DNA from: an uncultured Muribaculaceae bacterium
GTDB taxonomy: Bacteria; Bacteroidota; Bacteroidia; Bacteroidales; Muribaculaceae
Assembly: GCA_910589425.1 (NCBI GenBank)
Contig: CAJUSZ010000007.1
Location: 1-64,000 of the forward strand
DNA length: 64,000 nt
Reading direction: 5' to 3'
The notes beneath the pieces are model-generated. The model was not told the DNA's origin and ran no database searches. It saw only the letters and a program-made list of their open reading frames with translations. A program made the translations under genes and the position numbers. Below, piece after piece: positions 10,101 through 18,284 of the stretch. The first letter of the stretch is position 1; the number at the start of each line of letters is the position of its first letter.

Positions 10101-10229
10101 ATCAGCCTTTGTGGAGACGATGTAGGGATCAGTCTCCGATCCGGAACCGGCCAGTGTCAGGGCCGGATCGGCGGCGTGGGCGGCAAACGCGGCAGCCGCC
10201 GACATGATGATCAGATTAAGTTTTTTCAT
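7137..10229 (-). CDS. Large GLUG-repeat surface protein with type IX-like sorting tail
   Basis: 1030 aa. A Sec signal peptide (MKKLNLI ... FAAHAAD) is followed by two homologous halves. Each begins with a GSETDPYIV / GSEADPYVI segment, an LTADIDL / MTADIDM segment, then GLUG-type repeats (GGVAGYVAG, GGIAGEVVT, GGITGLATF, GGIVGSMGG, and again GGIAGALAG) spaced by ...NxGxI turns that suggest a beta-helix. The last ~70 residues (LDGLRLENPAPGQIAIV ... KSVRKAIL) resemble a type A C-terminal sorting domain of the type IX secretion system, so it is likely exported to the surface. GLUG proteins are usually adhesins or glycan-modified surface proteins. It lies downstream of the nuclease gene but after that gene's terminator, so it probably has its own promoter. 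Its link to the locus is by position only. Confidence 0.7.
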   Translation of the reverse strand: MKKLNLIIMSAAAAFAAHAADPALTLAGSGSETDPYIVSTKADVLQLAAACNNATVANAGHYAGKYFRLTADIDLENDSTFLGIGTAPEGVASAATYGFQGIFDGQGHRILNMSIDGVAYDAAGKAITKWGVGQSRQFIGFFGRLNDGAQVRNLIIDGSCTVKAVKAVGGVAGYVAGGATVENCVNFGKVISYYQTSGGIAGEVVTTASGKPATVRNCFNAGEVVCNHSMAGGITGLATFGTISGCANTGKISGHQINEAAGTLVQVKIGGIVGSMGGTALTDCFNAGDIWAAKGEAGGIAGNATKSSGKGEIMFALNVGAVDSYTKTNGNILGSTGTAATTKLDEIDACYYDSQMLNSNFLASGAGATPAAGVYTLTTAELTSGTLPADLNGTWKAEKGFYPLPATLDYAELRDAAATYILLPENENANFFRGTATISNAVAGISASFAEADGCFEITGNSIKANPGDTIATAVLTLNKGSYSRSLPLTTFAIPFKGTGSEADPYVIANADDIMALAAICNEARYHWSGDRFKMTADIDMSAAKEFKGIGSGADLLSNTNPQKNFHFDGIFDADGHKISNLDLNTVKFNEAGDALPYTAGSYHNTGFFGSLGQGAEIRNLTLDETCKISGIGCMGGIAGALAGSAVIDNCHVGARITSYSRYCGGIFGYNIEYPLTISNSTFFGSIHSNWDYVGGIASWNNHTDAKIVNCVNTGSITIDRFNSLVAAKEPVNRAGGIAAVNTGTIEDCANFGPIMIDVDQTSSDINSIGGICGQTTNSTGVSSVNRTFNAGQILVKGGAKQTNISSLIGWRYFKNGNPQGDFDANYCDTTLNAVVTLLGTTTGTNDYVSPDSATVAMTTAALTGGKAIEKLAGTFTFEKGYYPMPKALAENANVRTAAATYLVIPENQSIRTIYAGGFYPFNNMTEITGSLDSDKGFEIKDNGLLALASETDADNMLRLSAGNYFNIYPIHSVYHESDGTETLEYDEIVSQEFMTLDGLRLENPAPGQIAIVITTTASGHKSVRKAILR

Positions 10230-10307
10230 AAGGTAAACTTTTGGATGGATAATTGATTTTTGCTGCCACGTACGGGCAGTCTGGATAAATTCGGATATAA
10301 AAGAAAT

Positions 10308-10340
10308 ACAGCCCGGCAGACTTGATGTTTGCCGGGCTGT
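10308..10340 (-). terminator. Terminator of the endonuclease I gene
   Basis: An 11-pair stem (ACAGCCCGGCA with TGCCGGGCTGT). On the minus strand it is followed by ATTTCTTTTATATCC. It lies 8 bases past the endonuclease stop codon. Confidence 0.75.
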
Positions 10341-10347
10341 GGTAGGG

Positions 10348-12066
10348 TCAGTTTTCTATTGCGAGTTTTACGGGATGTGTGCATTGGTCTGTCGTGATGA
10401 TGTAGACACCCTGCGGAAGCATGATTGTCTCTCCGCCGCAGACAGATTCCCGCTCAAGCACGATGCGTCCTGAGATGTCGAACACTTTCAGTCCTGTGTG
10501 TTCCGAGTCGAGCATGACCACGAATCCGCCGGGGACAGAACCGATGGTGAAAGGCTGGGCGGTGGCTGTCTCAACCGCAGTTACACCGGCTCCTACCTGA
10601 ATCGAGTTGGATGGTTCGGAGAGTATGCCGAGGCGTGAGGACTGCACGGTGTAGGACTCGGCCACATCGATGTCGCGGTCTTCGATCAGAAGATAATTGA
10701 GATCGGATGTGAGAGTCTGTGCCTGCGGTCCGTCGGCGGTGTAGCGCACGCGGGTTACCACGTAGAAGTCCACCACTTCCTCGCTCTCCTCCCAGTTGGC
10801 CTGATAGCTGTCGTCGGAAATGTTGGTGGCCGGGAGCGCAACCGGCGTTGTGAGCGTCGGAACCTCGAAAGCCTCACCCTGGAGCGTTACGGCCACATCC
10901 TGCGAAAGATCGAGTCCGCCGTCGTAGAGACGGAGTGTGGCGGTGTGTTTGCCTACGGATGTCGGTCTGTATTCCACCTGAAGCATGTAGATGTCGGAGG
11001 AATTGATCTGCGCTGCGGGGATTGTGTTCGTGGGGATATAGAACATGCCTCTGTCGGCTCCGGATATTCTCACACTCAGTGCGCTCGTGAGGTTGTTGCC
11101 ATCTATTTCCAGAGGCATCACCACGGTGTGGCCTTTGGCCGCCTCTCCGAAGTCGAGAGCTGTGCCGTTGACGGGACGCACGATCTCCGGATCGCCGGTT
11201 ACGGGAGGAGTTACGATTCCGCCCTGTTCCTTTATGTAGAAAGTCTCGGTGGTTCTCGATCCCCAGATATATTCCGCAAGCTCGGGAAAGTCCACAAACG
11301 GGTTTCTGTTGCCCTGATATTTCTCAACCTCGTCGTTGCGCACGGTCTCCTTCTGGTCGACAGGGTCCTCGCGCGCCCACTGGAGAAGCATCTCGTAAGC
11401 CCAGGGCTGGAGTGTGGGCCATGTGTTCTGGCGGTACATGTAGTTGACCACCCAGGGGAGATCGTCGTAGACCAGAGCCATGTAGAAGAATCCGCGTGCG
11501 AAGTCTCCCTTGTATTCGTCGGCCGGTTCGAAGACATTGCCCGATCCGCCGCCGTAGCCGGTAACGGCCGGTCCTACCTTGCTGACTCCGTTGTCGAAAG
11601 TGGTGGATTTGCAGATGCCGAGAGGATAGTTGAGCTTGGCCTGGTTTGCAGGGCCGTCGGATGGATACAGATTCCACATGTCGCTGTAGGCCGGGGTGTA
11701 TTCCACATCCCCGTTTTTCTTCCACCACGATTTGGGCACCGAATGCTCGCGCTGCATCTTGTTGGCCCTGAAACTTGTGAGTCCGTTCTGTCCGGAACGG
11801 ATCAGATAGATGTTGTCGCTATACATGTCCCACCAGCGTTTGCAGCCGTTGTAAAGGTCGGGATATACGTCGGAATACTGCCAGTAGTTTGGCAGGTCAG
11901 TGTAGCCGAGTCTGGTGTGGGTCTGCACGCATGTCTTAGCCGCCGCTTTCAGGCTTTCCTTTTTCTGGCCGTCCATCTTGTCGTAATACCCGGGCTTGAA
12001 CGTGGCTGAAGCCAGTCCGCAGGATATTGTGGCCAGGATGAGAGTGATAAGTAAATGTTTCTTCAT
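10348..12066 (-). CDS. Secreted endonuclease I family nuclease with sorting domain
   Basis: 572 aa. A signal peptide (to about residue 21) precedes an endonuclease I (EndA/NucM) domain of ~250 residues. It has the His-Val/Ser-Pro metal-site motif REHSVPKSWW (His108) and the MWNLYPSDGPANQAKLNYPLG region that carries the conserved Asn. Enzymes of this family degrade DNA and sometimes RNA without base specificity, outside the cytoplasm. Residues ~290-400 resemble a choice-of-anchor D/Ig-like domain, ~405-495 a fibronectin III-like domain, and the last ~75 (GLKVFDISGRIVLER ... LPQGVYIITT) are a typical type A type IX sorting domain, so the enzyme should be anchored on or released from the cell surface. 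The neighbours on this strand suggest it starts extracellular DNA breakdown. Confidence 0.85.
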   Translation of the reverse strand: MKKHLLITLILATISCGLASATFKPGYYDKMDGQKKESLKAAAKTCVQTHTRLGYTDLPNYWQYSDVYPDLYNGCKRWWDMYSDNIYLIRSGQNGLTSFRANKMQREHSVPKSWWKKNGDVEYTPAYSDMWNLYPSDGPANQAKLNYPLGICKSTTFDNGVSKVGPAVTGYGGGSGNVFEPADEYKGDFARGFFYMALVYDDLPWVVNYMYRQNTWPTLQPWAYEMLLQWAREDPVDQKETVRNDEVEKYQGNRNPFVDFPELAEYIWGSRTTETFYIKEQGGIVTPPVTGDPEIVRPVNGTALDFGEAAKGHTVVMPLEIDGNNLTSALSVRISGADRGMFYIPTNTIPAAQINSSDIYMLQVEYRPTSVGKHTATLRLYDGGLDLSQDVAVTLQGEAFEVPTLTTPVALPATNISDDSYQANWEESEEVVDFYVVTRVRYTADGPQAQTLTSDLNYLLIEDRDIDVAESYTVQSSRLGILSEPSNSIQVGAGVTAVETATAQPFTIGSVPGGFVVMLDSEHTGLKVFDISGRIVLERESVCGGETIMLPQGVYIITTDQCTHPVKLAIEN

Positions 12067-12123
12067 AAAGTATGTTTTAAGATTACGTAGCCTTTTTTCA
12101 CAAGAAAGTCTTGGATAAAAAGA

Positions 12124-12158
12124 CCGCCGCTGACGGAAGTGATTTCCACCAGCGGCGG
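12124..12158 (-). terminator. Terminator at the end of the receptor-lipoprotein operon
   Basis: CCGCCGCTG (12124-12132) pairs with CAGCGGCGG (12150-12158), with an inner GGAA/TTCC pairing. On the minus strand it is followed by TCTTTTTATCC. It separates the DUF5689/DUF6359 lipoprotein gene from the endonuclease I gene, which therefore needs read-through or its own promoter. Confidence 0.8.
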
Positions 12159-12172
12159 GATCATTATCAGAT

Positions 12173-13906
12173 TCAGTTTATCTCTTCGTATTCAGTGATG
12201 CTCTTGAGACCGGGCAGACCGAAATACTTCTCGATGTTGCCTTTGATCTTGACATGCTTGAGGTACATGCCGGGGTTCTGGCGGAGACCAAGCGCTTCGC
12301 GCAATGCTCCGGTCGGAACCTGGACAGGGATCGTGGTCTCCTTGGTGTTGGCAGCGGCTGTGGCTCCGAGAAGGATGTTGGATCCGCTGTAGCCGGTTGT
12401 GCCGCTGTCTTCGATTCCTGTAACATCGTTGGTGAACTTCCATTCCTGCGGGTTGCCGGCCTTGACGAAGCCTACCACCCATCCTTCGATCCACACGCCC
12501 TGTGTGGCGCCTGTCGGATTGGAGACGTATGCGATGCTGTAGGGATTCTCTTTCGTGCCGTCGCCTGTGGTCCCGGGATTGTCGCCGCCTCCGATTGTCA
12601 GGCCGTCGATCCAGAACTCAGTGGCCGCGCCGGTGTTGCCTGTCAGGCCGATCATTCCGTCGGTCGAGGCGAATGTGCCGTAAGCCTTGATCTGTTTGCC
12701 GAGGTTGGACGCGTTGTCGGCGAGGTTGCCGTATTTACGCAGGTCGCTGCCCTGGGCGAGAGGGAGAATGACGCATTTTGTGAAGTCGCGGGTGTCGGCT
12801 GTCGGTGCGATGATGAGATTGTTGTCGGTAGGATCGGCCGCTGTCCAGTCGATGTCGTCGTTGGATGTTACGGTCTGTACGCCGATCTTACGGGCGCCCA
12901 CTATGTAGCCGCCCACCCATCCGGCCGCGCCGGTGTTGGCCAGAGAGATAGCCTCCTCCACGGAATAAGGCTCGGATTCGGTGCCTTTCGAGTCGAAGAT
13001 GCAGTCGGCTGTGGAGCGGAGAATGAGCTGCCACGAACCGTTGAAGTAAGAGAGCAGACCGCGCACGTTGCCTGTGCCCTCGGGGAGGGTCTGGTTGTAG
13101 AACGAAGCGTAGCCCGAGTTGCGGACTATGATGGTCTGTCCTGTAGCGTCAATCAGATTGCGGCTCGCATTGGCCTCGTAGGGAGCGAAAGTCTCTTTGC
13201 CGCCATCCTCGAATCTTACATTCTGAAGCTCTACGAGCTGGCTCTGCATGGCCCGGATTGTCTCGGGGGTGTTGCAGCCGTTGATCTGGGCTATCGAGGC
13301 TTTGATGCAATACATCGATCCGTCGGTCGGATAGTCGGATCCGAAAGGAATGTAGGTTACGTCCGTGCGGGGATTTCCGCTGAGCTGCACGCCGTTTTTG
13401 AAGAGCTGGTAGCTCATGAAGCTCACCTGCTGGGTGCCGTTGTAGACGCCGAGACCGCCTATCTGTTCAAGACCGGCATATTTGCCGATGTAGTAGTTGA
13501 GTTCCGATTCGGCTCCGCCCACTTCCCTCGGGGCGAGGTTGATCACGATCTCCTGTCCGCAGGGATAGCTCGTGTAGAGGCTGGGCTGGTTGATGGAGAG
13601 GGTGATCGCTCCGGTCTCGTCCTGGATATACATCGATTTGTAGATGTTGCCAGAGGCGTCGGAGGAGATCACGCGTCCCTTGATGATGTAGGGAGTCTTG
13701 GTGGCCTCGTCCTTGTATCCGAGCGGAGTGGCATAGTTTGTGTCCTCTTTCCACATCTCGGCCTTGAGTTCGGCGATAGTGGTGTTGGCCTCTACGGTCG
13801 GCACGGGATCGGTCAGCGCCGGGGTGTCCATGTCGGCCTGGCAGGAGGCCAGCGTCATTGACGCCAGCGCTCCGATTCCGAGAAAAAAGATTTTATTTAG
13901 TTTCAT
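12173..13906 (-). CDS. DUF5689/DUF6359 OB-fold-type surface lipoprotein
   Basis: 577 aa. Lipobox TLASC puts the lipidated cysteine at residue 22. Residues ~40-290 match the DUF5689 pattern (TIAELKAEMW ... YIIKGRVISSDASGNIYKSMYIQDETGAI), a predicted OB fold like those of nucleic-acid-binding proteins. Two DUF6359-type modules follow, each opening with GxxSEPYSV / GTKENPYSI, then WVGGYIVG / WVEGWVVG-like strands, and closing with an NLGKQIKAYG-type strand. I infer a surface lipoprotein that captures nucleic acid for the receptor encoded upstream. There is no SusD homologue in the locus, so this protein and its neighbour may fill that place. The family assignment is by motif; binding is not shown. 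Confidence 0.7.
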   Translation of the reverse strand: MKLNKIFFLGIGALASMTLASCQADMDTPALTDPVPTVEANTTIAELKAEMWKEDTNYATPLGYKDEATKTPYIIKGRVISSDASGNIYKSMYIQDETGAITLSINQPSLYTSYPCGQEIVINLAPREVGGAESELNYYIGKYAGLEQIGGLGVYNGTQQVSFMSYQLFKNGVQLSGNPRTDVTYIPFGSDYPTDGSMYCIKASIAQINGCNTPETIRAMQSQLVELQNVRFEDGGKETFAPYEANASRNLIDATGQTIIVRNSGYASFYNQTLPEGTGNVRGLLSYFNGSWQLILRSTADCIFDSKGTESEPYSVEEAISLANTGAAGWVGGYIVGARKIGVQTVTSNDDIDWTAADPTDNNLIIAPTADTRDFTKCVILPLAQGSDLRKYGNLADNASNLGKQIKAYGTFASTDGMIGLTGNTGAATEFWIDGLTIGGGDNPGTTGDGTKENPYSIAYVSNPTGATQGVWIEGWVVGFVKAGNPQEWKFTNDVTGIEDSGTTGYSGSNILLGATAAANTKETTIPVQVPTGALREALGLRQNPGMYLKHVKIKGNIEKYFGLPGLKSITEYEEIN

Positions 13907-13939
13907 CGGTTTTTTTGTCTTTGGATTGAAAGGTGATGA

Positions 13940-15364
13940 TTACTTGCTGCCGGTTATTTTGAGATTCTTGATCTCCCAGGTATCGGCACCGGATGCAGTG
14001 GAGCCATACTTGAAGCCTACCTCGACTTTCTTGCCGGCATAGGCCGAGAGATCGATCACTCCTGCTGAGACGAATGTCCAGGCGCCGGAGTCAGGCCATG
14101 TGGGGATGGCGATGGATTTCCATTCGGTGGTTCCCTGTTCGCGGATCACGAATCCGCAGAGTGTGCGGAGTGTGGTCTGGAATTTGGCAGCGTGGTCGAA
14201 TGTGAGGGAGATTTTGCTGTAGCCTGCAAGATCCACCACCGGCGAATAAGCTATCGCTTCGGCTTCGACGGCAACGCTTGCGAATGCCGATCCGTTGAGA
14301 TAGTGTTTGCCGTTGTATTCTTTCCACGACCAGATGTAGGTCAGCGACGAAGGCATGTTGATGTTGTCGAATGTCCAGTCGATCGAGGCTGCGCCCTCCT
14401 CGAGACCGCTGTAGATCGCGTCGCCCGAAGGAGTGGTGGAACCCTGTTCCTCTCCTTTGCCGCCCCAGGCGAAAGCCGTGAGGTTCTTGACTCCGTTCAC
14501 GCCGAAGTATTTCGTGAGGTCGCCCTTGACAGTAACCTGTTTTCCGAGGTTGCCGGGATTGTCCTTGAGGTTGATTGCAGCTCGGATGGCTCCTGTCGGG
14601 AGGTTGACAGCGGTACATTTTGTGTAGTCTTTCTCAGTCGGGCTGTCGGCCAGCATAATGTTTGAAGGCTGGGCGTCGTCGGCCGAGAATGTGGCCCACT
14701 GCTCGTTGAGCGAGCTTGCGCCGTCAGGGTTGGATTTGATGAAGCCAACGATGTAGCCCGAGGCCCAGACGCCGTTGCCTGTCTGTCCGGCGAGAACCTG
14801 TCCGATCGTGAAAGGTGCGTCGGCGGAGCCGTTTCCACCGGTAACGGGGGTGTCGGGTTCTTCGGTGGAATCACCCTGGTTGCCCCATTTGTAGGCAGTC
14901 AGGCTTTTGAGAGCCTCGTTCTTTCCGAAATAGCGTTCGGTGCTTGCCTTGAGTGTAACCTGCTTGCCGAGATTGCCGGGGTTGTCCTTGAGATTGAGCG
15001 CGGCGCGGAGGTCGCCAGTCGGCACCTGCACGGGGATGCACTTCTCAAAGTCTTTCTCGTCGGGCGACGCGGCGAGCAGGAGATTGCTTGCCACAGTGGC
15101 CGGGGTAGTGAATGTGGCCGTCTGGCTGTCGAGCGCATTGCTGATTCCGGTGTTGACCCATCCGACGATGTAGCCTGTAACCCATCCCTGGCGCACGGTT
15201 GTTCCGTTCAGCACCTGGGTTGCTGTGAATGGATTTACTGCGGATCCGTCGCCGAGTCCTCCCTCCGGAGTGATGACGGGGGGCTGGGCATAGTCCTCGC
15301 TGCATGATGCGAGTCCGGCGAGGATGCATACAAGCATTGAAAGATATAATGATATTTTCTTCAT
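13940..15364 (-). CDS. Lipoprotein with two DUF6359 modules and a choice-of-anchor J domain
   Basis: 474 aa. Lipobox LASC gives a lipidated Cys21. Two modules at about 36-160 and 177-300 are near copies: each starts GDGSAVNPFTATQVL / GNGSADAPFTIGQVL, holds GYIVGWV / GYIVGFI, VPTGDLRAALNLKDNPGN / LPTGAIRAAINLKDNPGN and a YFGKNEALKSLTAYKWG-type end. The duplication is recent or strongly conserved. The C-terminal ~160 residues (IDWTFDNINMPSS ... YAGKKVEVGFKYGST) look like a choice-of-anchor J / carbohydrate-binding jelly-roll. Likely an outer-membrane surface lipoprotein working with the TonB-dependent receptor whose gene ends 44 bases upstream. It shares the DUF6359 module with the next gene, so the pair probably arose by duplication. 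Confidence 0.7.
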   Translation of the reverse strand: MKKISLYLSMLVCILAGLASCSEDYAQPPVITPEGGLGDGSAVNPFTATQVLNGTTVRQGWVTGYIVGWVNTGISNALDSQTATFTTPATVASNLLLAASPDEKDFEKCIPVQVPTGDLRAALNLKDNPGNLGKQVTLKASTERYFGKNEALKSLTAYKWGNQGDSTEEPDTPVTGGNGSADAPFTIGQVLAGQTGNGVWASGYIVGFIKSNPDGASSLNEQWATFSADDAQPSNIMLADSPTEKDYTKCTAVNLPTGAIRAAINLKDNPGNLGKQVTVKGDLTKYFGVNGVKNLTAFAWGGKGEEQGSTTPSGDAIYSGLEEGAASIDWTFDNINMPSSLTYIWSWKEYNGKHYLNGSAFASVAVEAEAIAYSPVVDLAGYSKISLTFDHAAKFQTTLRTLCGFVIREQGTTEWKSIAIPTWPDSGAWTFVSAGVIDLSAYAGKKVEVGFKYGSTASGADTWEIKNLKITGSK

Positions 15365-15408
15365 TTTCTTAAGTCTTGATATGTTTCAGATTGATACTTG
15401 CGCCGGGA

Positions 15409-18234
15409 TCAGAAGCGTATGCCGAAGTTGAAGAACACGCGTATGCCCTGGGCGTAATAGTATTTGTTGGGGAATTTTGTAACGTCGTAGTTGGTGTAGT
15501 CGAACTTACCCTCCTGATAGCCGCCGGTCTGGATGTTGCGGTTGTTGAGCAGATTGTTGACCGAGAGGTTGAAGTTGAGGGCGCCCCATTTGGTGTAGAT
15601 GAGCTTGCCGATCGAGAGGTTGAGGACGAAGGCGTCGTTGAGTTTGTCCTGCTTGGTGATCTCTCCGATCTTTTCCTTGATGGCCTGCTCGTAGGTCTGT
15701 CCGGGAGCCGGGGTTACGACGGTGTAGAGGTCAGGCATCTCCTCGTGGCGAGTGGGTGCGAGATCGATGTAGGCGTCTCCCATCCATGTGCCGCTGAGTT
15801 CGAAGAACCAGTTCTTGGGAGCGGCATAGTTGAGGGAGATGTTGTAGGCCTGCTGGGGAGTTCCGCCGATATGGTAGTTCTTGAGGTAGACGCGGCGTGT
15901 AACATCTTCCTGGGATCCGTTCTCGTAGGAACGCACACCGAGAGGATTGTTCTTGTAGCGGTAGCTTGCGATCGTAGCGGCACCGGAGATCGTGAGCGAG
16001 GGGAGGATCTTGTAGCTGAGGCCGAGTTCGAAGCCGCGGTATTGGGTCTGGATTCCGCTCATGGCGTAGTTCATGAACGTGTTGAGCTGGTAGTCATAGA
16101 ATCCGCTGCGCTTCACTCCGTTCCACATCTCGGTTATGAAAGCGCCGATGCTTCCGCGGAAGCGTGAGTAGTTCCAGTTGTAGGCGATGTCGGCTGAAAG
16201 GAAACGCTCTGACTTGAGGCCCTGGATCGAAGTGTCCTTGATGCGGGGCGAGATGTAGGAATAGTCAGGCAGCGGGGCTCTTGTGCCGTAGGCGGCGTGG
16301 GCAGTGATGTAGTTTCGGCCGTTGATCTTGTAGGTGGCGCCGGCCTTGAAGGCGGCGTCGTCGAAAGTGTGGCGTTTGCCGGCTCCGTAGCTGTTTTCAG
16401 GAGCGCGGCCGTTGCGCATCTCGCCGAAACGCATGAAGTTGGTGTAGGTGAGTTCAAGACCGTAGTTCACATTCCAGTGGCGTGTGTTGATCTGGTTCTG
16501 GAGCCAAGCCTTTGCAGTAACGGAACGGATGTGGTAGTCATATCCGAATTTGTCGCCCTCTTTCACCTTGCGGTTCGGATTGTTGAGGTTGTTCTGGAGA
16601 ATCTCGGGGTTTCCGGGGAAGTCGCGCTCAGAGAAGTTGTCGATGTCTCTCCAGAATTCTCCGCCGAGGAGGTTGCGGATTGTCTTGTAATAGTGCGCGT
16701 CGCTGTAGTTGAAGCTGATTCCGCCCTGGAGGGTCATGAAGTCATTGATCCGGTGGTCGATGTAGGAGTTGAACATCCATGATGTGATGTTGCTGTGGCG
16801 GTTTTCGAGGATGTAGCTTGACTGGCCGATCATGTCAGGGTTGCGGTCGTAGCTGGTGCGGTTGAGCAGGTTCGTGCGGTAGATCGCGTCCCAGTTGATC
16901 TGGCGCACATCCTCGTTGTTTTTCCAGAGGTCGCGGTAGTAGAGATAGTTTGTCTCGTATGCGTCCCAGAGGGGGGAGTTCTCGCCATCCTCGAGATAGT
17001 TTCCGCTCCATACGTTGGCGGGGTTGTAGTACGAGGGGAGATAGCGGTAGTAGTCGGGTCTCGGGTCAGAAGCCTGGTACCAGTTGAGCGCCGAGGAGGA
17101 GTAGGCGTTGTGGCGGAATCCGACGCCTGTGTTCACTGTCGTACCCATGCGGGGTTTCCAGATCCAGTTGATCAAGGCTGCGGGATCGAACGATTCCACA
17201 ATCTTCGAGCTTTTCTTTTTGCCGTCGAGGTAGCCCCATGCCGGGTTGTAGAGGTTGGTTCCTGCCAGGTCGTAGGCTTCCTGGGTGGCGGCTGTGTTGG
17301 TGGCGCGCTGAGTCGGTGCGCCCCATGTGGTGAGGTTGATCGAATGCTTGTCGTTGAATACTTTCTGAAGCGAGAGCGAATATCCGATTGAATTGTAGAA
17401 AGTGCCTTTGATCACACCCTCCGGAGCGTAGCGTCCGATTATCGATGCCGAGAAAGCCCATCCGTGTTTGTTGAGTCCGGTGGAATACTGCATCATCAGA
17501 CGAAGCATGTAGTTGGAGTTCGTGTAGGAGAAGTTTCCACGGAATCCGGGAGCGTATTCGGAAGCGTAGGTGGAGAAGTTGGAAGATCCGCCGATGCTGC
17601 CGAATCCGAACGATGAGGGATCCAGACCCACTTCGACCGAACGGTTGCGGAAAGCGCTCGATGTCATTCCTCCGAGGCCGGAGAAGTTGAAGCGTCCGCG
17701 CATTGCGTCGTTGAAGTCAAAACCGTTGATGTAGCCTGCGCTCCAGTTGGAGTCGTAGCCACGGTAGCGGAAACGCATCGCGGAGAAGTCGTAGTTGGTG
17801 GCCTGGTAGTAGATATTGTCGGTGGCACCCTGGATTGTGCCGATGCCCTGCATGGCGCCCTCGTCTTCGAGTTCGTTGGCGTCGTCGCGGGTATAGTCGT
17901 CGTTGCTTGTGTTGACGAAAGCGGAGCGGTCGGCGGTAAGTTTGATTGTGCCGAGATCCAGGATTCTTCCGTCGGGGATGTTTACTTCGATGTCCGTGTC
18001 TTTGAAACCGTAGGCTGAGATTTCAAGCACGTCCTTGCCGGGAGCGGCTTTCGAGATAGAGAAAACACCGTCGGCACCGCCCATCACGTAGAGGGACTGG
18101 TCCCGCAGCAGGATGTTGGCGTCGGCCACAGGCTTACCGGTGGCGGCGTCGACCAGAGTTCCTTTCACGCCGGATGCCGCGAGCGATGGCAGCGCGAATG
18201 CGAGAAGGAACAGAAGTGAAATTTTTATTCGCAT
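15409..18234 (-). CDS. TonB-dependent outer-membrane receptor, carboxypeptidase-regulatory-like N-terminus
   Basis: 941 aa. A signal peptide to about residue 20 is followed by a CarboxypepD_reg-like beta-sandwich (GVKGTLVDAATGKPVADANILLRDQ), then a plug-like region and a long series of aromatic-rich strands ending in the outer-membrane signature IRVFFNFGIRF. TonB-dependent receptors import large substrates across the outer membrane using proton-motive force relayed by TonB. This one is not paired with a SusD gene; the two genes downstream encode DUF6359 lipoproteins, and the gene upstream a secreted nuclease. I infer import of oligonucleotides, nucleotides or nucleosides. A weak TAACTTTT box lies just upstream, but co-transcription with the EEP gene 50 bases away is more likely. 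Confidence 0.85.
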   Translation of the reverse strand: MRIKISLLFLLAFALPSLAASGVKGTLVDAATGKPVADANILLRDQSLYVMGGADGVFSISKAAPGKDVLEISAYGFKDTDIEVNIPDGRILDLGTIKLTADRSAFVNTSNDDYTRDDANELEDEGAMQGIGTIQGATDNIYYQATNYDFSAMRFRYRGYDSNWSAGYINGFDFNDAMRGRFNFSGLGGMTSSAFRNRSVEVGLDPSSFGFGSIGGSSNFSTYASEYAPGFRGNFSYTNSNYMLRLMMQYSTGLNKHGWAFSASIIGRYAPEGVIKGTFYNSIGYSLSLQKVFNDKHSINLTTWGAPTQRATNTAATQEAYDLAGTNLYNPAWGYLDGKKKSSKIVESFDPAALINWIWKPRMGTTVNTGVGFRHNAYSSSALNWYQASDPRPDYYRYLPSYYNPANVWSGNYLEDGENSPLWDAYETNYLYYRDLWKNNEDVRQINWDAIYRTNLLNRTSYDRNPDMIGQSSYILENRHSNITSWMFNSYIDHRINDFMTLQGGISFNYSDAHYYKTIRNLLGGEFWRDIDNFSERDFPGNPEILQNNLNNPNRKVKEGDKFGYDYHIRSVTAKAWLQNQINTRHWNVNYGLELTYTNFMRFGEMRNGRAPENSYGAGKRHTFDDAAFKAGATYKINGRNYITAHAAYGTRAPLPDYSYISPRIKDTSIQGLKSERFLSADIAYNWNYSRFRGSIGAFITEMWNGVKRSGFYDYQLNTFMNYAMSGIQTQYRGFELGLSYKILPSLTISGAATIASYRYKNNPLGVRSYENGSQEDVTRRVYLKNYHIGGTPQQAYNISLNYAAPKNWFFELSGTWMGDAYIDLAPTRHEEMPDLYTVVTPAPGQTYEQAIKEKIGEITKQDKLNDAFVLNLSIGKLIYTKWGALNFNLSVNNLLNNRNIQTGGYQEGKFDYTNYDVTKFPNKYYYAQGIRVFFNFGIRF

Positions 18235-18284
18235 TTCTTAAGGGTTTGAATTATTGTCGAAAAGTTATTGTTGTGTCTGATGTG

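Noticed and set aside
7137..10229. Repetitive DNA that might be a CRISPR array or tandem repeat array
   Set aside because: The repeats are protein-level GLUG motifs with varied DNA, not identical repeats with spacers. No CRISPR array is seen in the window.
10945..13861. Long open frames on the plus strand opposite the nuclease and lipoprotein genes (354 and 535 codons)
   Set aside because: They are antisense shadows of well-supported minus-strand genes in GC-rich DNA; they show no signal peptide or family motif.
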